Assembly (NCBI GenBank): GCA_021793115.1
Contig: JAJYTJ010000020.1
Span: forward strand, 1 to 37,338
Reading direction: 5' to 3'
Source: Actinomycetes bacterium
GTDB taxonomy: Bacteria; Actinomycetota; Actinomycetes; Actinomycetales; Cellulomonadaceae
DNA: 37,338 nt
This document shows, one piece after another, positions 21,243 to 29,156 of this stretch; within the stretch, counting starts at the first letter, position 1; each line of letters begins with the position of its first letter. The notes beneath the pieces are model-generated. The model did not search any database. It saw only the letters and a program-made list of their open reading frames with translations, and was not told the DNA's origin. The position numbers were made by a program, and so were the translations under genes.

Positions 21243-23157
21243 TCGCTCTGCCGTGGTCGTCGTCAACTACGCCAGCAGCCATCTGGTCGCCGCCAACCTG
21301 CCGGCGAGCACGACGGACGATCAGGTGGTCGTCGTGGTCGACAGCTGGTCCGACAAGGCGGAGCGCGCGTCGATGGTCGAGCTTGCCGCAGCGCACGGCT
21401 GGATCCTCGAGGTCCCCGCCGTCAACACTGGCTTCGGCACTGGCATGAACATCGGCGTTCGGCGTGCCTTGCTCGAGGGAGCGACATCTGTCGTCCTCCT
21501 CAACCCGGACGCCAGGGTCGAGCCCGAAGGGTTGCGGCGCCTGATCGACCAGGTCGAGGCAGATCCGACGCTCCTTCTCGCCCCGCGCATCGTCAGGCCG
21601 GACGGCAGTCCCTGGCAGAGCACGGTGATGGACCTGCGCCTCGCCGACGGGACGGTCGGCTCGAGCCGACGGCGTGCGTCGGGTGCCCGGGTCATGGAGT
21701 GGGTCTCCGGCGCGGTCATGGTGATGAGCGCGGAGCTCTGGAGGCGGGTCGAGGGGTTCGACGACGACTACTTCCTCTACTGGGAGGACATCGACCTGTG
21801 TCGCCGCGTGCACGACGCCGGCGGACGCGTCGGCGTCGACGAGTCGGTGACGGCCGTGCACGACGAGGGCGGCACCCACTCGGACGGGGGCGCCCGGGCC
21901 AAGTCGGAAGCCTTCTACTACTACAACATCCGCAACCGGGCGCTCTACGCGGCGAAGTGGCTTCCGAAGGGTGACCGGACGCGGTGGGCCGTCGCGACGC
22001 CGAGAACCGCGCTCGCGGTCCTGCTCACGGGCGGCCGGCGCCAGTTCGTCCAGGGCCTCAAGCCGTGGCGCGCCTACGCCCGCGGGGTGCTGGCCTCGTA
22101 CCGGGTGATGTCGACCGCGCCGCGGCCGGCGACCGCCCCGCGGGTGCGCGTCCTCGAGTCGTTCCCGACACCCACCGCGGCGACCAATCCCTACATCACG
22201 CAGCTTCACGCGGCCCTCGCCGCGGACCCGCAGCTCACCGTTCGGTGCTGGAGCTGGTGGGGGGCGCTGACCGGCGGCTACGACGTCTTCCACACCCACT
22301 GGACCGAGGCGCTGATCGAGTCACGCGGACGCCTGAGCACGGTCGCGCGCCGGCTCCTGTTCGGGGCGTTCCTCGTGCGGCTCCGCGTGACTCGCACCCC
22401 GATCGTCCGGACGGTTCACAACCTTGAACGGCCGAGCGGTCTGTCGTGGACGGAGCGACGGCTGCTGGATGCGGTCGATCGGTTGACGGCGGCGCGCGTG
22501 GTCCTCAACGAGTTCACGCCGGTGCCCTCCGGCGGACCGAACGTGGTGATTCCCCACGGCCACTACCGGGACTGGTTCGCCGCCTACCCGACGCCACCGG
22601 CGATCGCCGGTCGGATCGCCTTCATCGGCAAGATCCGCCGCTACAAGAACGTCGAGGGGCTCGCGCGTGCCTTCTCGGCCCTTCCGCGTGACGACGAGGA
22701 CTTCAGCCTCCACATCGCCGGCAAGCCGTCGAGCCGGGAGCTGGCGCGTGCGCTGGAGTCCTGTGCGGCATCGGATCCGCGCATCTCACTCACGCTCGGG
22801 TTCGTGAGCGATGCCGATCTGGTGCGCGAGGTCGGCGAGTCCGAGCTCGTCGTCCTGCCGTACCACGAGATGCACAACTCGGGCAGCGTCCTCGCCGCCC
22901 TCTCCCTGGACCGGCCGGTCCTCGTGCCGGAGAACGCGTTCAACCGCGCGCTCGCGGAGGAGGTCGGGCCGGGGTGGGTGGTGACCTTCGACGGCGCGCT
23001 GACCGCGGACGTGCTCGTCGAGGCGCTTCGCAAGGCAAGGGTGGCGGGGAGGAGTCCGAGGCCGGACCTGGCGCAGCGCGAATGGTCGGACGTCGGTGAG
23101 CGGCACTGGCAGGCCTTCCGGCAGGCGCTGGCGGTCGTGCGTCCAGGGTGGGGCTGA
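21235..23157 (+). CDS. Two-domain GT2-GT4 fusion glycosyltransferase
   Basis: The 640-residue protein joins two glycosyltransferases. Residues 1 to about 290 are a GT2 domain of the WbbL/rhamnosyltransferase type: AVVVVNYASSHLVAANL, VNTGFGTGMNIGVRRALLEG, VVLLNPDARVEPEGLRRL and FLYWEDIDLCRRVHDAGG, whose Glu-Asp pair is the likely catalytic region. From about 300 a GT-B domain begins (RVRVLESFPTPTAATNPYI, FHTHWTEALI, RTVHNLERPSGLSW), continuing with IAFIGKIRRYKNVEGLARAF and LPYHEMHNSGSVLAALSLDRP. Two activities in one chain could add two successive sugars. The start ATG lies within the end of the previous gene. Confidence 0.87.
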   Translation: MSDRSAVVVVNYASSHLVAANLPASTTDDQVVVVVDSWSDKAERASMVELAAAHGWILEVPAVNTGFGTGMNIGVRRALLEGATSVVLLNPDARVEPEGLRRLIDQVEADPTLLLAPRIVRPDGSPWQSTVMDLRLADGTVGSSRRRASGARVMEWVSGAVMVMSAELWRRVEGFDDDYFLYWEDIDLCRRVHDAGGRVGVDESVTAVHDEGGTHSDGGARAKSEAFYYYNIRNRALYAAKWLPKGDRTRWAVATPRTALAVLLTGGRRQFVQGLKPWRAYARGVLASYRVMSTAPRPATAPRVRVLESFPTPTAATNPYITQLHAALAADPQLTVRCWSWWGALTGGYDVFHTHWTEALIESRGRLSTVARRLLFGAFLVRLRVTRTPIVRTVHNLERPSGLSWTERRLLDAVDRLTAARVVLNEFTPVPSGGPNVVIPHGHYRDWFAAYPTPPAIAGRIAFIGKIRRYKNVEGLARAFSALPRDDEDFSLHIAGKPSSRELARALESCAASDPRISLTLGFVSDADLVREVGESELVVLPYHEMHNSGSVLAALSLDRPVLVPENAFNRALAEEVGPGWVVTFDGALTADVLVEALRKARVAGRSPRPDLAQREWSDVGERHWQAFRQALAVVRPGWG

Positions 23158-23164
23158 GCGACGC

Positions 23165-24361
23165 GTGCGCATCCTCGTCTGTGACTGGGACTTTCCTTAC
23201 CCCCCGCGAGGCGGCGGGCGCGCCGACGTCTGGCGTCGGATGCGGGCCTTCTCGCGCCTCGGCCACGAGGTGATGCTGCTCAACCAGTACGACCCGACCG
23301 GCCACCGCCCGCCGACGGAAGAGGCGGTCGCGCAGGTCGACGGCGTGGTGAAGGCGCGGTTCTCCTTCCCGATCAAGCGCAGCCGGGCACGCACCGCCCG
23401 GCAGTTGCTCACCCTCGCCCGGCTGCCGTGGCGCGTCGCGACCCGTGTGCCGGACGCCACCGAGCGCGCGGCGATCGAGCGCCAGGTCCGCGAGTTCGCC
23501 CCCGACCTCATCTGGCTGGACGGGCCCTGGTTCGGGGAGATCGGGATGCGCCTCCATCGTCAGACGGGAGCGCCGATCGCCTACCGCTCGCACAACGTCG
23601 AGCATGTCTACCTCAGGCGCCAGGCCGCGGTGGCCGCGGGGCTGCGGGACCGGATCGCCTGGCGTATCGCCGCCGTCGGCCTCGAGCGCTACCAGTTGCG
23701 GCTGATGTCGGAGGCGACGATGGTCTTCGACATCTCGCTCGACGACATGGAGTACTGGCGTCGGCGTGGCGTCACGAACATCCGGTGGCTCCCGCCGCTC
23801 CCGGAGCTGGCCCTCACCGAGCCGCCTGTGCAGCGCACCCCGACCGACGTGCTGTTCGTCGGGGGGCTGCGGACGCCCAACAACGTGCAGGGCGTGCGCT
23901 GGCTGGTCGAGCGGGTTCTGCCTCTGCTGCTGCGCGCCGTGCCCGACCTCGTGATGGGGGTCGTGGGCGCTCACCCGCTCCCCGAGCTGCAGGCGGAGCT
24001 CGCGGCGATCCCGGCCGTGCGGACGTTCTACGACGTCCCCGACGTCACACCGTTCCAGTTCGGCGCCCGCGTGCTGGTCAACCCGGTCGCGGTCGGCAGC
24101 GGGGTCCAGCTGAAGATGCTCGACATGCTCATGACCGACGCGCCGATCGTGACGCGCAGCCAGGGCTTGTCGGGGCTGCCTGCCTCCTGTGCCGCGCAGT
24201 TCGACGTGGCCGACGACGAAGCAGAGTTCGCCGCTCGGGTCCTGGCGCGGCTGAAGGACGGGGAGGTCGACCGCACTGCGCGTGCCGACGTCAGGCGCCA
24301 GTTCGCGGTAGAGGCGGTGCAGGAGGCGCTGTCAGCGATTCCGCTGCCGCCAGAGGGCTGA
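23165..24361 (+). CDS. GT4-family glycosyltransferase
   Basis: The 398-residue GT-B protein starts VRILVCDWDFPYPPRGGGRADVW, with a glycine-rich loop near residue 17 typical of GT4 enzymes. It continues with YRSHNVEHVYLRRQA, DVLFVGGLRTPNNVQGVRWL and, in the donor domain, ARVLVNPVAVGSGVQLKMLD, a group-1 pattern often seen in exopolysaccharide loci. The GTG start lies seven bases after the GT2-GT4 stop, so cotranscription is likely. The last 71 bases overlap the 3' end of the convergent flippase gene. Confidence 0.87.
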   Translation: MRILVCDWDFPYPPRGGGRADVWRRMRAFSRLGHEVMLLNQYDPTGHRPPTEEAVAQVDGVVKARFSFPIKRSRARTARQLLTLARLPWRVATRVPDATERAAIERQVREFAPDLIWLDGPWFGEIGMRLHRQTGAPIAYRSHNVEHVYLRRQAAVAAGLRDRIAWRIAAVGLERYQLRLMSEATMVFDISLDDMEYWRRRGVTNIRWLPPLPELALTEPPVQRTPTDVLFVGGLRTPNNVQGVRWLVERVLPLLLRAVPDLVMGVVGAHPLPELQAELAAIPAVRTFYDVPDVTPFQFGARVLVNPVAVGSGVQLKMLDMLMTDAPIVTRSQGLSGLPASCAAQFDVADDEAEFAARVLARLKDGEVDRTARADVRRQFAVEAVQEALSAIPLPPEG

Positions 24362-25826
24362 CCTCCACACGACGGCGCTGGACCGCCGCGACCCGGACGG
24401 CGTGGAGCACGTCGCGGACATCGCTCCGGACGCGCGGCACCAGCAGCAGCACGCCCGCCGCGGCCAGGCCGGCGGCGATGCCGGCGAGCAGGCTGACCAC
24501 GGGCCGTGCCTCGGCGGTCGCCTGCGACGCGGCGAACGCCGAGGTGGCCACGACGGCACCGATGGCGATCGACCGTAGGGCGCCGATCAACAGGTCACGC
24601 ACGGGTAGCCGGGTGATGCGTGACAACCACCAGAGCGAGATGGGCCAGGCGATCGCGGGCGCCAGCATGTACCCCCATGCGACGCCGATGACACCCCAGA
24701 TGGATCCGACCAGGATGCAGGTGACCTTGATCGCCGATGTGACCAGCGTGTAGTACATCAACTGCCGGGTCAGGCCCCGGGCGAGGTAGACCCAGTAGCC
24801 GACGTAGGCGAGAGTCTGGAGGACCCCGGCCACCGCGAGGAGCTGCAGGATCGGTGGCACGGCGGTCCACTGATCCCCGAGAAGCACGTCGACGAGCGGC
24901 CGCGCCGTGCCGATGACGAGCGCGAGCCCCAGGGCCACGGGATACGCGAGCACGAGCTGCCCGCGCTTGACGATGCGATCGAACTCGTCGCCTTCCGTCG
25001 CGCGGGAGAGAACCGGCAGAGCGACCGTCGTCGAGGGCGAGCGAACCTGGTTGAGGGGATTCATCAGCAGCTGGAATGCGCGGTTGTACGTGCCAAGCGG
25101 TGCCGCACCGAACCGGTGGCCGATCGTCAACGAGTCGACGTTGTTGGCGACGTAGCCGATGATCTGCGAGCCCAGCAGGTGCCCGCCGAAGCGGAAGAAG
25201 GGACGCATCGGCTCGCCCCGCCGCCACCGACCGGGCAGCCAGCGACCGGCCCAGACGACGACAAGCAGGGCGACGACCGAGCTGACGATCTGCTGCGAGA
25301 CGAGCGCCCAGTAGCCGGCGCCGAGCAACGCCAGCACGATCGCGCCGACGAGCGCGACCATGGGGGCCAGGGCGTCCGCGAAGGCGATGACGCGGAACCG
25401 CATCGCGCGGAGGAGGCTCGCGCGGTACTGCGTCATCATCCCGTCGAGCAGGAACATCGTGGCCAGCACTCGGGTGATCCCGACGAGCCGGGGCTCGTGG
25501 TAAAAGGCCGCGATCGGGGACGCGAGGGCGAAGATGACGGTCGCCAGCGCCAGCCCGATCCCGGTGTTGACCCAGAAGAGGTTGGATCGCTGCGCCGTGC
25601 TCAGCTCGGGGGCCTGGATCGCCGCCGACGACAGGCCGAAGTCGCGGACGGTGTCCGCGACGCCCACCACGGCGACCACCATCGCCACGAGACCGTACTG
25701 CGACGGGCCGAGGAGCCGGGCGAGGATGACGACCGAGACGAGCTGGAGGCTGATGCGCATGGCCAGGCTCGCGCCGGTGGCGGCGGCCCCGCGCGCGGCC
25801 TGCCGGCCGAGCGACTGCTGATTCAT
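24291..25826 (-). CDS. Wzx-type polysaccharide flippase (MOP superfamily)
   Basis: The 511-residue protein has 12 or more hydrophobic helices and begins LGRQAARGAAATGASLAMRISLQLVSVVILARLLGPSQYGLVAM, the start pattern of RfbX/Wzx-type flippases. Other family segments are FRFGGHLLGSQIIGYVANNV, DSLTIGHRFGAAPLGTYNRA and LARGLTRQLMYYTL. It should move lipid-linked repeat units across the membrane for Wzy-dependent polymerisation. The ATG start overlaps the stop of the FrhB-like gene, giving a coupled minus-strand operon. Its C-terminal tail is encoded opposite the end of the GT4 gene. Confidence 0.88.
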   Translation of the reverse strand: MNQQSLGRQAARGAAATGASLAMRISLQLVSVVILARLLGPSQYGLVAMVVAVVGVADTVRDFGLSSAAIQAPELSTAQRSNLFWVNTGIGLALATVIFALASPIAAFYHEPRLVGITRVLATMFLLDGMMTQYRASLLRAMRFRVIAFADALAPMVALVGAIVLALLGAGYWALVSQQIVSSVVALLVVVWAGRWLPGRWRRGEPMRPFFRFGGHLLGSQIIGYVANNVDSLTIGHRFGAAPLGTYNRAFQLLMNPLNQVRSPSTTVALPVLSRATEGDEFDRIVKRGQLVLAYPVALGLALVIGTARPLVDVLLGDQWTAVPPILQLLAVAGVLQTLAYVGYWVYLARGLTRQLMYYTLVTSAIKVTCILVGSIWGVIGVAWGYMLAPAIAWPISLWWLSRITRLPVRDLLIGALRSIAIGAVVATSAFAASQATAEARPVVSLLAGIAAGLAAAGVLLLVPRVRSDVRDVLHAVRVAAVQRRRVEVSPLAAAESLTAPPAPPLPRTGA

Positions 25827-27028
25827 CGGCCACCCGCTGCCCGGACTCGGCGGTATGTGCCGCGTGCGGTCCGAATCGCATCCCGCGGCCGCGCCAGCGC
25901 GAGCGCCCACAGGCCGAAGCCCCGCATCGCGGGAACCGAACGCCTCGCGAGCCGCGCTCCCATGACTCTCCCGAGCAGCGTGCCGCGACGCGAGGTCTGC
26001 AGCGGCTGAACCGCGGCGGTCTCGTCGGGATCGACCGGGGTGACGACGAGGACGCCCGCCGCAACTGCGCGTTCCACGAGCTCGCGCCCTCGGACGGTGC
26101 GCGCGATGAGCGCGCTGACGCCGTCGGCCTCCGTGAACACCGGATATCCGCGCGAGTCGGCCTGCCAGAAATCGCCTGCAGAAACGTCCGCGCTCTCGCC
26201 GACCCCGTCGGGGCAGATCTTGCACCGCCACTGGACCGCCGGCCCGAGCGCTCTTCCCCAGGACTCCTCGTAGGAGGCGGACACCTCTCGATCGTCGGCC
26301 AAGCGAGCGGTGAAGCGGCCAGGCCACCCACGGCCGCGGTACCAAAGGTCCGCCAGATCGTCGTCCGGAGTGACGCCGAGAGTGTCGAGAAGCGCGTGGG
26401 TCGCGTGCTGAGAGGGCGTCCCGGCGCAGAAGAACGAGAGGAGCAGGGGCGGCTCGGCGCCGGCGTCATGCGCAAGGGCGCGCAGCGCGGTCGCCTCGCA
26501 CGGCTTGGTGACGACCGCGTCGGCGGTGTCGAGGCCACCCGCGGCGCACACGGCGACAGGGGCGTACCGCGAGCCCGCCGCGGCGAGTGCTTCCTCGCGC
26601 GAGGTGATGTGTACGGGGATGGTGCGGCGGACCTCGCGTTCGTCCGAGGCGGCGCCGATCACGCGTCCACCCTCGGAGGCCACGAACGCCGCTAGTGCGC
26701 TGAGGACCCCACCGCTGCTGCCTCGGTGACGGAACTGCGGATCGACGGCGAAGGCCGACCACGCACCCACCACGGGGCCAAGGAGGGCGTGCCGCCGCGC
26801 TGTGGCCGGCCGCTGCGCGCGCACGACGAGGCCGGGGCAGGCTCGACTGAACGCCCTGGCTGCCCCGTCGGGCGCCGCCGTTCCCGGAGTGCGGACCGGG
26901 CGGAGGAATCCGTCGGCCGATTGCTGCATCGTCAGGCCAGCATCGATCAGCGTGCATGCGCCGCAACCCGCGCAGGAATCAATCGCGAGGACTCTCGCGA
27001 GCAGCTCGTCAAGCGAGGCAGCCGTCAT
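25823..27028 (-). CDS. FrhB/FdhB-like (coenzyme F420 hydrogenase beta-type) protein
   Basis: The 401-residue protein has an N-terminal SCAGCGACTLIDAGL motif (Cys19, 22, 25), then HRGSSGGVLSALAAF, KPCEATALRAL and FCAGTPSQHATHALLDTLGV, and RCKICPDGVGESADVSAGDFW in the C-terminal domain. This is the FrhB/FdhB two-domain pattern with iron-sulfur and flavin binding. Members occur in exopolysaccharide loci next to pyruvyltransferase genes, where their role is unknown; the present gene overlaps the pyruvyltransferase-family gene (ATGA) on one side and the flippase gene on the other. A redox step on a sugar or a pyruvyl donor is possible but unproven. Confidence 0.83.
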   Translation of the reverse strand: MTAASLDELLARVLAIDSCAGCGACTLIDAGLTMQQSADGFLRPVRTPGTAAPDGAARAFSRACPGLVVRAQRPATARRHALLGPVVGAWSAFAVDPQFRHRGSSGGVLSALAAFVASEGGRVIGAASDEREVRRTIPVHITSREEALAAAGSRYAPVAVCAAGGLDTADAVVTKPCEATALRALAHDAGAEPPLLLSFFCAGTPSQHATHALLDTLGVTPDDDLADLWYRGRGWPGRFTARLADDREVSASYEESWGRALGPAVQWRCKICPDGVGESADVSAGDFWQADSRGYPVFTEADGVSALIARTVRGRELVERAVAAGVLVVTPVDPDETAAVQPLQTSRRGTLLGRVMGARLARRSVPAMRGFGLWALALARPRDAIRTARGTYRRVRAAGGR

Positions 27029-28101
27029 TCCAGTGACCTCAGCGTGTTCCTGGCCACATCGAGCAGAGCGTCGGCCGTGTCGACGACGCCCCCAACCTCC
27101 GCCTCGAGATCCGATTCGGCGAGCGCCAACACCTTGGGGACCGGGTTGTCGCCGTCACGGAGGTCGACGGTGTGCTTCCAGCCAAGATCGTTCAGCAGGG
27201 GTTCGAACTTCCGCGAGTACGCAAGGGGGACGGCTGGCGTGCCCGTGGAGAGCGCGTTCAGGCAGGCGTGCATTCGAGACCCGATGACGAGCCGCGCGGA
27301 CGCGGTGATGCGCCGAACGTCCTCGAGGGAGTCGGGGACGACGACAGACACCCGTGGATCGTCGAGGAGCTGCGCTGCCTCAGTGACGGCCGGCACGTCG
27401 TTGTCGGCCACGGGCGAATCGAGGACGTGGGCGAGCAGACCCACGGTGCGCCCCGCGCGCAGGAGTCCGCGGGCGACCTCGAGCACCGTCGTCCTGTAAC
27501 GCAGGGAGTCGACGTGAGTGTTCTCGGCCCACAGCAGCCCGGAGATGTTGAGGAGCACGTCGTACTCGTTGCCGCGAGGCGGCCTGGCAAGGGCGAAGAC
27601 GACATCCGTTGTGAGCGCATCGACCGGGCGTCCGATGCTTCTCGCGTACTCGGCGCTGACGCTGTCCCGTGCCATGACGGCGGTGGCGCGTCGCAGCGAC
27701 CAACGCCCGAGGCCCTTGCCGCGGCGAGAGTCGAACGGTCCGATGGTCTGGGGACCGAGAACCAGAGGCGTCCCGGCTTCGCGTGTCAGCTCGGCGAGGA
27801 GGCTCTGGGTGGCGAGCCTCTCCAGGCCGTAGAGGTCCGCAAAGCTGTCTCCGGCGCGGGTGTCTATCGCTAGGTCGAAATCGGACAGCCAGGCGAGGAG
27901 CTCCGACGAGCGGGACATCCGCTCGCGCACCAGGCGATGCCAGTCACCGATGCGAACGGGCGCCGGCCCCGGGCCATAGTGCACGCGGGTGACCTCTGCG
28001 TCCGGGAGTGCAGACGAGACGAGGTCGGTCGTGCCCTGGGCGAGCGCCCGCACCCCGAGGTTCGACGAGGTGTCGTTCGCCCACAGAACGAGTACTCGCA
28101 C
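27025..28101 (-). CDS. Polysaccharide pyruvyltransferase-family protein
   Basis: The 358-residue protein fits the polysaccharide pyruvyltransferase family: N-terminal VLVLWANDTSSNLGVRALAQ, central TPLVLGPQTIGPFDSRRGKG and VMARDSVSAEYARSIG, and C-terminal ARLVIGSRMHACLNALSTGTPAVPLAYSRKF. The family adds ketal pyruvate from phosphoenolpyruvate to sugars of surface polymers; some members are glycosyltransferase-like instead. The first gene of the minus-strand trio. GTG 28101 is chosen because GGGGGA lies about eight bases upstream; TTG 28107 is too close to that site. A GGGTGAA-type promoter precedes it. Confidence 0.85.
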   Translation of the reverse strand: MRVLVLWANDTSSNLGVRALAQGTTDLVSSALPDAEVTRVHYGPGPAPVRIGDWHRLVRERMSRSSELLAWLSDFDLAIDTRAGDSFADLYGLERLATQSLLAELTREAGTPLVLGPQTIGPFDSRRGKGLGRWSLRRATAVMARDSVSAEYARSIGRPVDALTTDVVFALARPPRGNEYDVLLNISGLLWAENTHVDSLRYRTTVLEVARGLLRAGRTVGLLAHVLDSPVADNDVPAVTEAAQLLDDPRVSVVVPDSLEDVRRITASARLVIGSRMHACLNALSTGTPAVPLAYSRKFEPLLNDLGWKHTVDLRDGDNPVPKVLALAESDLEAEVGGVVDTADALLDVARNTLRSLE

Positions 28102-28167
28102 CCACAATCCCCCGGATCCGGTCGCTGTCGCGTGGTGACCTGGGGCGTTATGCCCAGATCGCGGTCA

Positions 28168-28217
28168 GTCTAAGGACGGCCTTGCCTCGTCGGCGCCCTC
28201 GGGGCGCATCTTCACCC
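28168..28217 (-). promoter_or_regulatory. Minus-strand promoter with GGGTGAA element
   Basis: On the minus strand GGGTGAAGATGCGCC starts at 28217, and a -10-like TTAGAC occupies 28173-28168, beginning 44 bases later. This repeats the arrangement at 11363, 13480 and 29041. Transcription would start near 28160 and give a leader of about 60 bases before the pyruvyltransferase-family gene. Confidence 0.5.
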
Positions 28218-28294
28218 TGCGCAGGAGGCGGGAGGTGACGAACCGGCGCATATGCTCGACTTCTTCGCAATTCGACTTGTGTGATCGAGGGAAC

Positions 28295-28999
28295 GTGAGC
28301 GACGGGGACTCCGGGGCAGAAGCCGGCGGCGGCACGTCGCACGCCAGGTGGTGGCTCGTCGGAAGCGTGCTGGTTGTGGTGGCAGCACTCGCGACAGCAT
28401 TCGCCCTCCAGGGTTCGCACCGGCACGTCAGCGGTGCCGCCGCTGTCGTCACGTCGCCCGCCGTGGTCCCGAGCGGCGCACCGTCGGCGCTGCCGACCGC
28501 CCACGATCCGGCGCCGACACCTAGCGCCACCATGCCGCCCCCCGTCACGCCAGGACCCGTCCCGACGCAGACGGTTCCCGTCGCGCCGCTTGGCACGGCG
28601 CCTGCGGTCGCGGGCAGCGGTGCGCAGGGCGTGAGCCCCGGGGGCGGCGTGCAGGTCAAGCTCCTCTCGCTGACACCGATGACCACGTCGGGCGTTGGTG
28701 TGGGGGAGTACTCGGGTCCCGGCCTCGCGGTGACCATCGAGGTGTCCGGAGCCCCCGCTGCCGGCCTCGACCTCTCTGCCGCCTCCGTGTCGGTGAACAC
28801 GGGCACCGACGGCACCCCGGCGAGCCCGGTCCTCACCGATCCGCGGAACGTCTCGCTCCCCCCGAAGCTCGCTGCGGGGCAGGACGTGCGGGCCACCTAC
28901 ATCGTTCGCGCGCCGACGGCGGCGGGCACGCCGGTCGCTGTCCAGGTGCTGTTGAACCTCGACCTGCCAGCGGTCGTGCTCCAGGCGACGGTCTCCTGA
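28295..28999 (+). CDS. Membrane-anchored protein of unknown function with Pro-rich linker
   Basis: The 234-residue product has a short cytoplasmic start, one transmembrane helix at about residues 21-40 (WWLVGSVLVVVAALATAFAL), then an Ala/Pro/Thr-rich linker to about residue 120 and a beta-rich C-terminal domain (GGVQVKLLSLTPMTTSG ... VVLQATVS) that looks immunoglobulin-like. It is probably outside the membrane. GTG 28295 is chosen: GAGGG lies just upstream, and the ATG at 28235 would start inside the likely promoter (TATGCT at 28251-28256). I recognise no family. Position between the pyruvyltransferase-family gene and the large secreted protein suggests a cell-surface role. Confidence 0.7.
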   Translation: MSDGDSGAEAGGGTSHARWWLVGSVLVVVAALATAFALQGSHRHVSGAAAVVTSPAVVPSGAPSALPTAHDPAPTPSATMPPPVTPGPVPTQTVPVAPLGTAPAVAGSGAQGVSPGGGVQVKLLSLTPMTTSGVGVGEYSGPGLAVTIEVSGAPAAGLDLSAASVSVNTGTDGTPASPVLTDPRNVSLPPKLAAGQDVRATYIVRAPTAAGTPVAVQVLLNLDLPAVVLQATVS

Positions 29000-29020
29000 C
29001 CTCAGGAGCCCCGACGCGTC

Positions 29021-29090
29021 GGGTGAATTGACGCATGTTCGGGTGAACATCCAGCACAACGGGTGGAGTGTCGGCTTAGGGCGCCTATCG
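29021..29090 (+). promoter_or_regulatory. Promoter with three GGGTGRA direct repeats, 20-base spacing
   Basis: GGGTGAA at 29021, GGGTGAA at 29041 and GGGTGGA at 29061 are spaced exactly 20 bases apart, two helical turns, placing them on one DNA face. A -10-like CCTATC begins at 29084, 43 bases after the middle copy, the same distance as at 11363 and 13480. The large surface-protein gene starts at 29157, giving a leader of about 60 bases. Confidence 0.55.
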
Positions 29091-29156
29091 TGCTGTATGT
29101 CCGATTCGTCCCTCGGAGGTGCCGCGCCGCGCCTCTGGGTCACCGAGCGAGGTTCG

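Noticed and set aside
27873..27887. A GAAATCGGACA-like match to the exopolysaccharide promoter element
   Set aside because: It lies inside the pyruvyltransferase-family coding region, lacks GGGT, and has no -10 at the expected distance.
29028..29156. Upstream starts (GTG 29028, ATG 29098) for the large secreted protein
   Set aside because: They would include the promoter repeats in coding sequence and place 20-43 residues before a clear signal peptide.
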